From the NCBI GenBank assembly GCA_002361365.1, contig DEST01000001.1, forward strand, positions 1-21,917: DNA of 21,917 nucleotides, written 5' to 3'. The translations under genes were made by a program, and so were the position numbers. This stretch comes from Alphaproteobacteria bacterium UBA3307 (GTDB lineage Bacteria > Pseudomonadota > Alphaproteobacteria > RF32 > CAG-239). Of this stretch, positions 15,366 to 21,917 are shown piece by piece. The notes under the pieces were generated by a model. It had not been told where the DNA came from. It was given only the letters and a program-made list of their open reading frames with translations, and made no database searches. Position 1 is the stretch's first letter. Every line of letters begins with the position of its first letter.

Positions 15366-16868
15366 TCATTCTCCGTTCAGCAATACATCTCTAAAGGCCT
15401 GAATCATCATTTGCATTTCATCTTCACCAAGCTTTTGCCGCGTAGATATTTTTTGCTCTGACTCAGCAAAACGCGTATGAAAAATTTTCAAAACCTTATC
15501 TTGTGCTTTATTCGTCTGCACAGTATCCATACCATCAAACAATCCGGCATTTGTAGCAGCAAACACGGCAATTTGCTCGGCAGCACTCAACAAATTAAAA
15601 CGCCGCTGTTGCAGAATCTGCCTAACAGCCTGTCCGCGCGCGATTCGCTGTTGGGTTTCTTTATCAAGCTGTGTTCCAAATTTAGTAAATGATTCTAATT
15701 CTTCAAACTGTGCATAAAACAACTTGAGCGGCCCGACCACAGATTTATAAGCCGGAAGTTGAGCATCTCCGCCGACACGTGATACGGATTTTCCGGTATC
15801 GATTGCCGGCATCAATCCTTTTTGAAACATTTGCGCCGAAAGATAAATCTGCCCATCGGTAATAGAAATAATATTGGTTGGAATATAAGCAGAAATGTTG
15901 CCGGCTTCCGTACATACAATCGGCAAGGCAGTCAAAGACCCGCCACCATTTTCGGTATTCAATTTGGTTGCCCGTTCCAAAAGACGAGAATGGATATAGA
16001 AAATATCCCCCGGATATGCCTCACGCCCCGGAGGTCGGCGCAACAACAATGACATTTGCCTATACGCCCGTGCATGATTGGTCAAATCATCATATACCAC
16101 CAACACATCACGCCCTTTTTCCATAAAATATTCACCGATAGAGGTAGCGGCATATGGCGCAATAAATTGCATTCCGGCCTCATCATCACCAGTTGCGGAA
16201 ACCACTATTGTTTGCTCATTCATACCATATTTTTGCAAATCCTCAATAACACCGGCCACCGCAGAATTACGCTGTCCGATGGCGCAATAAATACAAACAA
16301 CTCCGTTTCCCTTTTGATTGATAATAGTATCAAGTGCAATGGCGGTTTTTCCGGTCTGCCGGTCGCCTAAAATCAACTCTCTTTGTCCGCGCCCGATTGG
16401 TGTAAACGCGTCTACTGCCTTAATACCTGTTTGTAAAGGCGTATCAACCGGAGCTCTGTCCATAATGGGTACAGCTTCCACTTCTACCGGACGACGTTCT
16501 TGATATGCATACGCTCCTTTTCCGTCAAGCGGTTCTCCAAGCGGATTTATAACCCTCCCGAGTAGATTTTCGCTTACCGGCACATCTAAAACACGTCCGG
16601 TACGAATTACGCGGTCACCGGCTTTGATTAAATCCGGATTATCGAGAAATACAACTCCCACTGAGTTTCTGTTTAGAGTTTGTACCATAGCTTGCACATT
16701 ATGCGGAAAGCTCAGCATCTCATCCATTTGCGCATTTTCCAAACCGCTTACAACAGCTGTTCCGGCAGAAACCGACTGCACGATACTGATTTCTTCCTTT
16801 TTTAAGTGCGCCTGCATATCATCAATGCTCTGCTCTATAGCCTCAAACGTTTGTTTTGTTTTCATCAT
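15366..16868 (-). CDS. atpA: N-type ATPase subunit alpha
   Basis: Nucleotide-binding, non-catalytic subunit of the head. 500 residues, normal length. The N-terminal beta-barrel covers about 24-95. The Walker A motif is GDRQTGKT at 168-175, and VLVVYDD near 255-261 is the Walker B strand. The arginine finger Arg364 lies in SVSRVGGDAQ. The start ATG at 16868 overlaps the TGA stop of atpF (ATGATGA), showing translational coupling. Lacks only what all alphas lack: the catalytic glutamate of beta. Placed next to last in the operon, before gamma; in ordinary F-type operons alpha would be preceded by a separate delta gene, which is not here. Confidence 0.96.
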   Translation of the reverse strand: MMKTKQTFEAIEQSIDDMQAHLKKEEISIVQSVSAGTAVVSGLENAQMDEMLSFPHNVQAMVQTLNRNSVGVVFLDNPDLIKAGDRVIRTGRVLDVPVSENLLGRVINPLGEPLDGKGAYAYQERRPVEVEAVPIMDRAPVDTPLQTGIKAVDAFTPIGRGQRELILGDRQTGKTAIALDTIINQKGNGVVCIYCAIGQRNSAVAGVIEDLQKYGMNEQTIVVSATGDDEAGMQFIAPYAATSIGEYFMEKGRDVLVVYDDLTNHARAYRQMSLLLRRPPGREAYPGDIFYIHSRLLERATKLNTENGGGSLTALPIVCTEAGNISAYIPTNIISITDGQIYLSAQMFQKGLMPAIDTGKSVSRVGGDAQLPAYKSVVGPLKLFYAQFEELESFTKFGTQLDKETQQRIARGQAVRQILQQRRFNLLSAAEQIAVFAATNAGLFDGMDTVQTNKAQDKVLKIFHTRFAESEQKISTRQKLGEDEMQMMIQAFRDVLLNGE

Positions 16869-17644
16869 TTTTCACCTCGGACCAACAGTTGTGATATGGA
16901 TTTATGCATATTTTGCCTAAATTCCTGAAGATAATTTTCAAAATTCCAAGCAACAAGCTGTTCTTCAGCAACGATACATATCCCGCAAATCAAATCTGGT
17001 TTAACGACATATTTAAAACTTACTTTTTGTGATAAATTCCAAGTTTCACGCAGAAAATTTTCAAATTGCGCTTTCAAATTATCATCAAGCATAAGTGCTG
17101 TCTGTATTTCCACTTGTTTTTTACTTTGGAAAGCGTATGCATACTGTTGCTGTTCTTCTCCGGAAAGCGCCGCCACACGCCGCATCAACTGACTGACAGC
17201 CGCCGCATTTAAATCCGCATCGGCAATTTGAGCCAAGGCCTTATGCGCAAATTGCACAAAATATTGTGCCACTGCCTTTTGCACAGATAAATCAAAATTC
17301 TTTTCCTCTGCCACGATTCTGTCACTGAATTGCCGACGTCTGAGTTGATATTCCGCATCTGCATCTGCCTTTAATTTTGCACTTAACTCCAGAGCATCTT
17401 TATGCGCTCTTTCTAAAATAGCCTGTTTTTGTGCCTCTAACTTTTGTGCTTGCGACAAACTCTTTTTTTCTGCCGCCATTGCTCTTTTGCGGGCATTCTC
17501 GGCATTTTCTATTTCCTCAGCAATGAACTTTTGCCGCGCTGACACTGCCTTTAACACCGGCAAATACAAGAACTTGCGCAATAAAAACAGTAAAATCAGC
17601 AAATTCAGAATCTGCGCAATCAGCGTGAACAAATCAATTTGCAT
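16865..17644 (-). CDS. atpF: N-type ATPase subunit b with a delta-like C-terminal part
   Basis: Peripheral stator stalk. 259 residues, against about 155-165 for a standard b subunit. Residues 1-30 are one hydrophobic membrane segment (LIAQILNLLILLFLLRKFLY). About 35-125 is a long alanine, lysine and glutamate-rich coiled coil. From about 130 onwards the sequence resembles the delta subunit, most clearly the ending VKPDLICGICIVAEEQLVAW, which parallels the delta pattern of a hydrophobic strand, a G-G-I turn, and then NYLQEFRQ. This would explain why no atpH gene is present. GAGGGA precedes the ATG. TGA overlaps the start of atpA. The b identity is secure from position and shape; the delta fusion is a sequence-pattern judgement consistent with what is known of N-ATPases. 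Confidence 0.92.
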   Translation of the reverse strand: MQIDLFTLIAQILNLLILLFLLRKFLYLPVLKAVSARQKFIAEEIENAENARKRAMAAEKKSLSQAQKLEAQKQAILERAHKDALELSAKLKADADAEYQLRRRQFSDRIVAEEKNFDLSVQKAVAQYFVQFAHKALAQIADADLNAAAVSQLMRRVAALSGEEQQQYAYAFQSKKQVEIQTALMLDDNLKAQFENFLRETWNLSQKVSFKYVVKPDLICGICIVAEEQLVAWNFENYLQEFRQNMHKSISQLLVRGEK

Positions 17645-17663
17645 CGTCCCTCACCTATAGTTA

Positions 17664-17933
17664 TTATTGACTGATGGCATAGTTCCAAAACGGATTGGCA
17701 TAAAGCGCCAAAAATGCGATTAACAAAGCATAAAGTGCCGTTGTTTCCAACATTGCCAGCGTAACAAACATTGTGGAGCGAATGCGACCGGCCTCGTCCG
17801 GTTGCTGTGCCATAGCTGTCAACGCAGCGGCGGCAGCCTGTCCTTCTCCAAGTGCCGACCCCAAACTACCGATACCCATACAAATGCAAGCTCCCAAAAC
17901 CGAAACTGCCCCTATAATTGCATATGAATCCAT
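17664..17933 (-). CDS. atpE: N-type ATPase subunit c (ring proteolipid)
   Basis: Forms the ion-carrying rotor ring. 89 residues in two membrane helices (about 5-40 and 53-79) joined by the polar loop AQQPDEAGRIRS. Helix 1 has the glycine-rich GIGSLGSALGEGQA with Glu30. Helix 2 has AMLETTALY with the essential carboxylate Glu63, followed by Thr64, Thr65 and Tyr68. Aligned on the Na+-binding c subunit of Ilyobacter, Glu30 replaces Gln32, Glu63 equals Glu65, Thr64 replaces Ser66, Thr65 equals Thr67 and Tyr68 equals Tyr70. Two carboxylates per subunit are a mark of N-ATPases. The ending YANPFW is also typical. AGGAG lies about 7 bp upstream of the ATG. Confidence 0.96.
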   Translation of the reverse strand: MDSYAIIGAVSVLGACICMGIGSLGSALGEGQAAAAALTAMAQQPDEAGRIRSTMFVTLAMLETTALYALLIAFLALYANPFWNYAISQ

Positions 17934-17959
17934 AATTTTTCTCCTTTTCTTTTAATGAG

Positions 17960-18694
17960 TTAAACTTCTGTATTTTCCGCTCGCACGCTTAAAGTATAAA
18001 CAAGCGCCAAAAGCGCAAAAATATAAGCCTGTATTGAACCGGTCAAAAGCCCCAAAGTCTGCATAGTCAGTGGTGCCACAAACGGAATAAACGCACTTAA
18101 AATTCCGGCAAACATCACTCCACTAAGCATATTTCCGAACAAACGTAGCCCCATTGCAAACACCGAAAATACCTCGCTGAAAATATTCATTGGCAGCAAA
18201 AGCGGTACAGGTTCAATAAATTTTTTCAAATACCCTTTAATTCCGGCATTTTTAACCGAAAAATACGGAATGGCAAAAAACACTGTCAACGCCAACGCCA
18301 TTGTGGTACTCAGCGATGCTGTCGGCGGACGAAACCACGGAATAAAGGTAAGCAGATTGGCTGTAAAAATAAAGCAAAACAAACCGAGTGCCATCTGAAA
18401 ATAACCGTTTGCGGGCGAACCACTGGTTTCTTTTGCTTCTTTTTGCATCCACAGCACCAACATTTCCAGCAGAGTTTGCAATTTTGAAACATTTTTTCCG
18501 TAGCTGATATTTCGAGTGGCAAACACTGAAACAAGCGTAATTACCGCAATCACAATCCACGAATTGAAAATTGTGACATTGATACTGAAGTTACCGCAAG
18601 AAAGCAACTTTATTGTATCAAAGGTTTCTAACCCGATGGTTTTATCCGCCCACGGCAAATCCAGCCAATGAGAAAAATCTGCCTTAAAGTTCAT
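17960..18694 (-). CDS. atpB: N-type ATPase subunit a (ion channel stator)
   Basis: Membrane stator that gives ions access to the c-ring. The start is set at 18694 (MNFKADFSHW), giving 244 residues. A longer frame from 18736 would begin deep inside atpR. About five to six membrane segments are seen. The essential arginine is Arg184 in MGLRLFGNMLSG, and the last helix carries GSIQAYIFALLALVY (about 219-233), the usual Q-A-Y-I-F pattern. The start overlaps the end of atpR by 11 bp, and AAGGGA lies about 11 bp upstream. It has no typical F-type N-terminal extension. The call is firm; N-type assignment comes from the operon. Confidence 0.95.
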   Translation of the reverse strand: MNFKADFSHWLDLPWADKTIGLETFDTIKLLSCGNFSINVTIFNSWIVIAVITLVSVFATRNISYGKNVSKLQTLLEMLVLWMQKEAKETSGSPANGYFQMALGLFCFIFTANLLTFIPWFRPPTASLSTTMALALTVFFAIPYFSVKNAGIKGYLKKFIEPVPLLLPMNIFSEVFSVFAMGLRLFGNMLSGVMFAGILSAFIPFVAPLTMQTLGLLTGSIQAYIFALLALVYTLSVRAENTEV

Positions 18695-19046
18695 TATCTG
18701 ATTTTCCCTTCGCCAGTGTTGCATTTTCTGCATCATCTTTTATAAAATAACCTTTTTCTTTCCAGATAATCACTACTTTGGTCAAGAAAAAAGCCACCAC
18801 ATAGAGTAAAATGACTGCCACATTACGATGCCCAATAAGCACCAATACCCCGAAAAACAGTGCAATTCTACACAACGCAGTCAACCCGAAAAGCCTAAAT
18901 TTATGACTGGTTTCACTCATTTTATTAACCGTCCAACGCAAACTGTAAAAATAGATAATTCCGACAATTACTCCGCAAATTGCCGCAACCACCAAACGCC
19001 AATTTTCTGCCTGTTGCCACATCAGTTCTAATGTTCCATTATTCAT
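18684..19046 (-). CDS. atpR: N-ATPase accessory membrane protein AtpR
   Basis: AtpR is found only in N-ATPase operons. It is a small three-helix membrane protein whose conserved intramembrane arginine has been suggested to meet the c-ring glutamates during assembly. The 120 residues show three hydrophobic segments, about 17-36, 52-72 and 75-95. Candidate arginines are Arg37 (FYSLRWTV) and Arg60 (TALCRIALFF), both at helix edges as in the family. A charged tail follows. AGGAG stands about 8 bp before the ATG at 19046, which overlaps the end of atpQ by 8 bp. Identification rests on position, length and topology more than on sharp motifs. Confidence 0.85.
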   Translation of the reverse strand: MNNGTLELMWQQAENWRLVVAAICGVIVGIIYFYSLRWTVNKMSETSHKFRLFGLTALCRIALFFGVLVLIGHRNVAVILLYVVAFFLTKVVIIWKEKGYFIKDDAENATLAKGKSDNEL

Positions 19047-19383
19047 TGTTGTTTCTCCTATTTTTAATAACGTCCGATTTTACCTCCGATTCATCAATTT
19101 TTTTATTTTCTATTTTCACCCACATATAGGCATTAAACGCGCCCCACACAAAACCGATAAACAGCAGCGACAATCTCCACGAAAAACGTTGCGGTAAAAC
19201 ATCATCTAAATAGCCGCCGCACCAAATTCCAAGTAAAATCGGTACAATAATCACACCGCCGAGTGAAGCTATCATACCGAAATGTGTACTCCAATGGCGA
19301 TATGGCCGACGTTTCAAAAGTTCGGCTTTGTGTATCAAATCATCACGCACTTTAATATTTTGCGTTTTTTCAAATTCCACCAT
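19039..19383 (-). CDS. atpQ: N-ATPase accessory protein AtpQ (AtpI-like)
   Basis: AtpQ is the N-ATPase counterpart of AtpI, thought to help c-ring assembly or cation supply. From the ATG at 19383 it has 114 residues, with two membrane helices, about 36-56 (GMIASLGGVIIVPILLGIWC) and 69-88. The loop GGYLDD between them matches the G-x-x-L-D pattern of AtpI proteins, and the second helix ends FNAYMWVKIE, with the N-A-x-x-W pattern of AtpQ. A long charged N-terminal arm (1-30) and tail flank them. An upstream TTG at 19386 is in frame, but the ATG is better placed after AAGGGG. The gene overlaps both epsilon and atpR, so the three are probably translated together. Confidence 0.87.
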   Translation of the reverse strand: MVEFEKTQNIKVRDDLIHKAELLKRRPYRHWSTHFGMIASLGGVIIVPILLGIWCGGYLDDVLPQRFSWRLSLLFIGFVWGAFNAYMWVKIENKKIDESEVKSDVIKNRRNNNE

Positions 19384-19774
19384 CAAAGTCCCCTTTATTT
19401 AATTGTCCAAACCCGCGAATAATTCCGAGTTCCAGACGCGCCATAGCGCTATTGATTTCTTTACGCTGCTCATCAATTTGTTTAAATTCACGCTCAATTA
19501 CTTTTGTCAGTTCATCAAGTGTTTCTCCGAGTACTGCATTTTGTGCTGTTATGGTAACTGTATCTCCTTTTTTTACAACAATACCGCGATGGCACGCCAC
19601 ATATTTTTCTATACCCTCAGTTGTAGTATAAGTCACAATATTTGCCTCCATTGCCGCGGCAAAATCAATATGTTTCGGCAACAATGTATAGTATCCGCTC
19701 AAAGTTTCAAAATTTACCTTTAAGATTTTGCTTTTCAAAATTGTGCCAAATGGCGTAAACACGGTTAGTTTCAT
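19370..19774 (-). CDS. atpC: N-type ATPase subunit epsilon
   Basis: Part of the central stalk and a possible brake on ATP hydrolysis. 134 residues: an N-terminal beta-sandwich (about 1-85), then a helical hairpin (about 88-125). The phrase YYTLLPKHIDFAAAM near 28-42 corresponds to the LPRH-x-DF block characteristic of N-type epsilon rather than the GDLGV-x-P-x-H of common epsilon. The C-terminal helix SAMARLELGIIRGF also fits. The gene begins 3 bp after the beta stop, with AAAGGAG inside the end of beta. Position directly after beta, not after alpha-gamma-beta, is part of the N-ATPase order. Confidence 0.93.
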   Translation of the reverse strand: MKLTVFTPFGTILKSKILKVNFETLSGYYTLLPKHIDFAAAMEANIVTYTTTEGIEKYVACHRGIVVKKGDTVTITAQNAVLGETLDELTKVIEREFKQIDEQRKEINSAMARLELGIIRGFGQLNKGDFDGGI

Positions 19775-19777
19775 TTT

Positions 19778-21196
19778 TTATGCGCTCTCCTTTAAGGTTT
19801 GCTCAAAGGCGGCTTTTTTATCTTTGGTTCTAGATATAATTTCATCAATATCTCCGACCATAAAGAAATCATTTTCCGACAGATAGTTAAATTCTCCGGA
19901 TAAAATACGCTCACACCCCTCGATTGTCTTTTGCAAGTCAACAGAACGTCCCTCCATTCCGGTAAATTGGAATGTGGTATAAAACGGCTGCGTCAAAAAG
20001 CGTTCGAGTTTACGCGCCGTCAACACAGTCTGCTGGTCATGTTCCGGCAACTCATCAAAGCCGAGCATAGCAATAATATCTTTAAGCTCTTCATATTCCG
20101 CCAAACATTTACGCACTGCTATTGCCACATTATAATGACGCTCGCCCACAATTTGCGGCACCAGCATATTTGAGGCAGAAGCTAACGGGTCTACCGCCGG
20201 ATACAATCCTTGCGCCGCACGAGCTCTAGAAAGCACAATACTGGAAGAAAGATGTGCAAATGTATGCACTGCCGACGGGTCCGTAAAATCATCTGCCGGC
20301 ACATACACCGCCTGAATAGATGTTATTGCCGCATCGGCGGTTGAAGAGATTCTTTCCTCAAGTTCTGCAATATCCGTGCCCAGAGATGGCTGATAACCCA
20401 CGCGAGACGGAATTTGCCCGAGCAATACCGAAACTTCCGAACCGGCCTGCACAAAGCGGAATATATTATCAATCAGCAATAACACATCTTTTTTTTCTTT
20501 ATCGCGAAAATACTCTGCCATTGTCAAACCGGTCAGCGGTACTCTGAAGCGCACCCCCGGTGCTTCATTCATTTGCCCAAAAACCATAACAGTCTTATCC
20601 AAAACGCCAGCTTCTTTCATTTCGCGATAAAGTTGCTCACCTTCGCGTGAACGTTCTCCGACACCGCAAAAAATGCTTGCACCTTCATAACGCCCGACCA
20701 TATTGTTAATCAGCTCGGTAATCAGCACCGTTTTTCCCACGCCCGCACCACCAAACAATCCGGCCTTACCGCCGCGTTCCATCGGTGCTAACAAATCTAT
20801 TGCTTTAATACCGGAAATAAAAATTTCTGACGACGCTTTACGCTCGCTTAACGGTACAGCTTTTGCGTGAATAGATTGCAGCGGAGCATTTTTCAACTCA
20901 CTACCGTTATCAATAGGTTGTCCAAAAATATTAAACATTCTTCCGAGAACTTTGTTACCTACCGGAACTTTTATCGGTTGACCGGTATCAATAACCTCCA
21001 TATGTCTCGACAATCCCTGAGTCGGCCCCATCACCAAAGCTCGCACGGTAGTCGGATTTATATATCCCTGAACTTCCGCCGTCAATTTTCCGATTGCTAA
21101 AGCATTATATATTGCCGGTAAATTTTGAGAAAAAACCGCCTCAATTACCCCTCCGTTGATAGCTGCAATATATCCGATATTTTTGTGTTCTGCCAT
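19778..21196 (-). CDS. atpD: N-type ATPase subunit beta (catalytic)
   Basis: Catalytic subunit of the rotary ATPase head. The start is placed at 21196 (MAEHKNIGY), where GGAG lies 6 bp upstream. The frame extends to 21247 but that part (MEICRSAIIYKYKNGEN) is not family-like. The 472 residues hold Walker A GGAGVGKT at 149-156, the catalytic Glu181 in GVGERSREGEQLY, Walker B VLLLIDN at about 238-244, and RFRVPLTGLTMAEYF. The GERSREG-EQLYREM wording (instead of GERTREGNDLY) and the beta-first position mark it as N-type. First gene of the nine-gene operon. The C-terminal DELSEED-like region found in common beta subunits reads DELPEHD here. Confidence in identity is very high. Confidence 0.97.
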   Translation of the reverse strand: MAEHKNIGYIAAINGGVIEAVFSQNLPAIYNALAIGKLTAEVQGYINPTTVRALVMGPTQGLSRHMEVIDTGQPIKVPVGNKVLGRMFNIFGQPIDNGSELKNAPLQSIHAKAVPLSERKASSEIFISGIKAIDLLAPMERGGKAGLFGGAGVGKTVLITELINNMVGRYEGASIFCGVGERSREGEQLYREMKEAGVLDKTVMVFGQMNEAPGVRFRVPLTGLTMAEYFRDKEKKDVLLLIDNIFRFVQAGSEVSVLLGQIPSRVGYQPSLGTDIAELEERISSTADAAITSIQAVYVPADDFTDPSAVHTFAHLSSSIVLSRARAAQGLYPAVDPLASASNMLVPQIVGERHYNVAIAVRKCLAEYEELKDIIAMLGFDELPEHDQQTVLTARKLERFLTQPFYTTFQFTGMEGRSVDLQKTIEGCERILSGEFNYLSENDFFMVGDIDEIISRTKDKKAAFEQTLKESA

Positions 21197-21260
21197 ATTT
21201 TCTCCGTTTTTGTATTTATAAATAATAGCACTCCGGCATATTTCCACTTATATGGCAAAG

Positions 21261-21290
21261 AATATATGCTTTCGGTTAACTTTATCTTAA
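21261..21290 (-). promoter_or_regulatory. Possible atpD promoter with a CtrA-like box
   Basis: TTAA-N7-TTAA is present at 21276-21290 (TTAAGATAAAGTTAA on the minus strand), and a -10-like TATATT follows at 21266-21261. The box overlaps the -35 zone, as in CtrA-activated promoters of alphaproteobacteria. The leader to the ATG at 21196 would be about 60 nt. Eight fixed A/T bases are expected about once by chance in a window this size and this AT-rich, so the call is weak. Confidence 0.3.
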
Positions 21291-21310
21291 AAAAAACGTT
21301 GAAAATCGTT
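21289..21310 (-). terminator. Weak terminator after the Nudix gene
   Basis: On the minus strand AACG (21310-21307) and CGTT (21298-21295) form a short 4-bp stem with an 8-nt loop, followed by a run of eight T residues. The stem is too short for a strong terminator, so some read-through into the ATPase operon is possible. Confidence 0.3.
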
Positions 21311-21314
21311 CAGA

Positions 21315-21755
21315 TTACAAGCGAGCTAAAATTGCTTCAATAATCGGCTTATCCGCCGGTGCAAAATCATATTGCGGCAAATCTTTGAGATTAACCCATT
21401 TATATTGCTCGTGCTCCAGCACCACCGGAATATCTCTACTTTTACAAGTTGCCCAAAAAGAATGCAAGACAATGGTGCCAAAGTCATAGTCATAACTTGA
21501 ATCCGCAAAATGTTCTCCAACCACAATTTCGAGTTGCATTTCTTCCATCATTTCACGTTTGAGACATTCTTCCAGTGTTTCACCTTGTTCCAACTTTCCG
21601 CCCGGAAATTCCCATTTATATTCCAAACTTTTGCCATGCTTGCGCTGTGCAATCAAGAGCATTCCGTCACACATAATCAGACCTGCCGCCACATCGCGCT
21701 TAGATTTGGTTACTTTATTATCATTCCTCATTGCAGATTGCTTTTGTTCAATCAT
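21315..21755 (-). CDS. mutT: MutT-type Nudix hydrolase
   Basis: Likely cleaves 8-oxo-dGTP or a similar damaged nucleotide to the monophosphate, protecting DNA from oxidative mutation; exact substrate not readable. The 146 residues carry KWEFPGGKLEQGET (47-60) and the Nudix box from Gly53 to Leu75: Glu59, Arg67, Glu68, Glu71 and Glu72 are all in place. The conserved box glycine at position 74 is replaced by Gln (EEMQLEI). A charged N-terminal arm of about 20 residues precedes the first strand. GAGGA stands about 6 bp before the ATG at 21755. The gene follows infA on the same strand, 69 bp away across a terminator. NudG-like (CTP pyrophosphohydrolase) activity is an alternative. Confidence 0.88.
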   Translation of the reverse strand: MIEQKQSAMRNDNKVTKSKRDVAAGLIMCDGMLLIAQRKHGKSLEYKWEFPGGKLEQGETLEECLKREMMEEMQLEIVVGEHFADSSYDYDFGTIVLHSFWATCKSRDIPVVLEHEQYKWVNLKDLPQYDFAPADKPIIEAILARL

Positions 21756-21777
21756 TTTATCCTCTGTTTAGCAATTT

Positions 21778-21802
21778 AAAAAAGCCGCAACAAAAGGCGG
21801 CT
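21778..21802 (-). terminator. Rho-independent terminator after infA
   Basis: On the minus strand AGCCGC (21802-21797) pairs with GCGGCT (21788-21783) across an 8-nt loop, then six T residues. It begins 22 bp past the infA stop and separates infA from the Nudix gene. Confidence 0.82.
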
Positions 21803-21824
21803 CTTAATTTTATAAACCATTCTG

Positions 21825-21917
21825 TCAGGCGTCTTTATGTCTGAAAGTAATGCGCCCTTTAGTCAAATCATACGGCGTCATTTCAATATCAACTTTATCC
21901 CCAACCATAACTCGAAT
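21825..21917 (-). CDS. infA: Translation initiation factor IF-1, 5' part missing
   Basis: IF-1 sits in the ribosomal A site during initiation. Only the last 30 residues are inside the window. They read IRVMVGDKVDIEMTPYDL and TKGRITFRHKDA, matching the end of the single OB-fold (IRILxGDxVxVExxPYDLxxGRIxFR). The full protein would be about 72 residues. A stop TGA is at 21827-21825 and a terminator follows at once, so infA ends its transcript. Confidence 0.95.
   Translation of the reverse strand: MRVMVGDKVDIEMTPYDLTKGRITFRHKDA

Noticed and set aside
18695..18736. 14-codon N-terminal extension of atpB
   Set aside because: Overlaps the atpR coding sequence and is unlike subunit a; MNFKADFSHW is the natural start.
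21197..21247. 17-codon N-terminal extension of atpD
   Set aside because: Not like beta subunits, and GGAG stands just before the ATG at 21196.
1..21917. tRNA, rRNA, CRISPR, insertion sequence, prophage or integrase
   Set aside because: Looked for in all gaps and on both strands; no cloverleaf, spaced repeat array, terminal inverted repeat or recombinase sequence was found.

Overview
The window reads as ordinary chromosome of an AT-rich, Gram-negative bacterium, most likely an alphaproteobacterium. Three points support this. The outer-membrane and lipid A genes bamA, lpxD and fabZ are present. The blocks plsY-dprA-topA and pyrH-frr-uppS-cdsA-rseP-bamA-lpxD-fabZ follow an order well known from that class. 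An RNase J gene sits in the same neighbourhood. The low GC (about 40% by eye) and tight packing would suit a host-associated or gut lineage, but that is inference.

Layout. (1) Positions 1-917: the 3' part of RNase J on +. (2) 918-1516: an isolated unknown 125-codon gene with its own promoter and Rho-independent terminator. (3) 1555-5802 on -: plsY, dprA and topA, overlapping or almost touching. (4) 5978-14058 on +: an eight-gene envelope and translation operon, mostly with 9-11 bp gaps: pyrH (UMP kinase), frr (ribosome recycling), uppS (undecaprenyl carrier), cdsA (CDP-diacylglycerol), rseP (site-2 protease), bamA (outer-membrane assembly), lpxD and fabZ (lipid A and fatty acid synthesis). 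Compared with the usual alphaproteobacterial order, dxr is missing between cdsA and rseP, and lpxA does not follow fabZ. (5) 14138-14492: a monocistronic 79-codon gene of unknown function with its own promoter and a bidirectional terminator. (6) 14475-21196 on -: nine rotary ATPase genes, read in transcription order beta, epsilon, AtpQ, AtpR, a, c, b, alpha, gamma. (7) 21315-21917 on -: a MutT-type Nudix hydrolase and the 3' end of infA.

The main discovery is region 6. The order atpDCQRBEFAG, the two extra membrane proteins AtpQ and AtpR, the absence of a separate delta gene, a 259-residue b subunit with a delta-like tail, and a c subunit with a glutamate in both helices together identify an N-type ATPase. 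This is a separately inherited branch of F-type ATPases, usually found as a second, laterally acquired enzyme. Whether it is the only ATPase of this organism and whether it moves Na+ or H+ cannot be settled from the window.

No rRNA, tRNA, CRISPR array, insertion sequence or phage gene was seen. No gene-free stretch exceeds 300 bp. The longest gaps are 918-1092 (promoter and small repeats), about 5803-5977 (divergent promoters), 14059-14197 (hairpin and promoter) and 21197-21314 (presumed atpD promoter).
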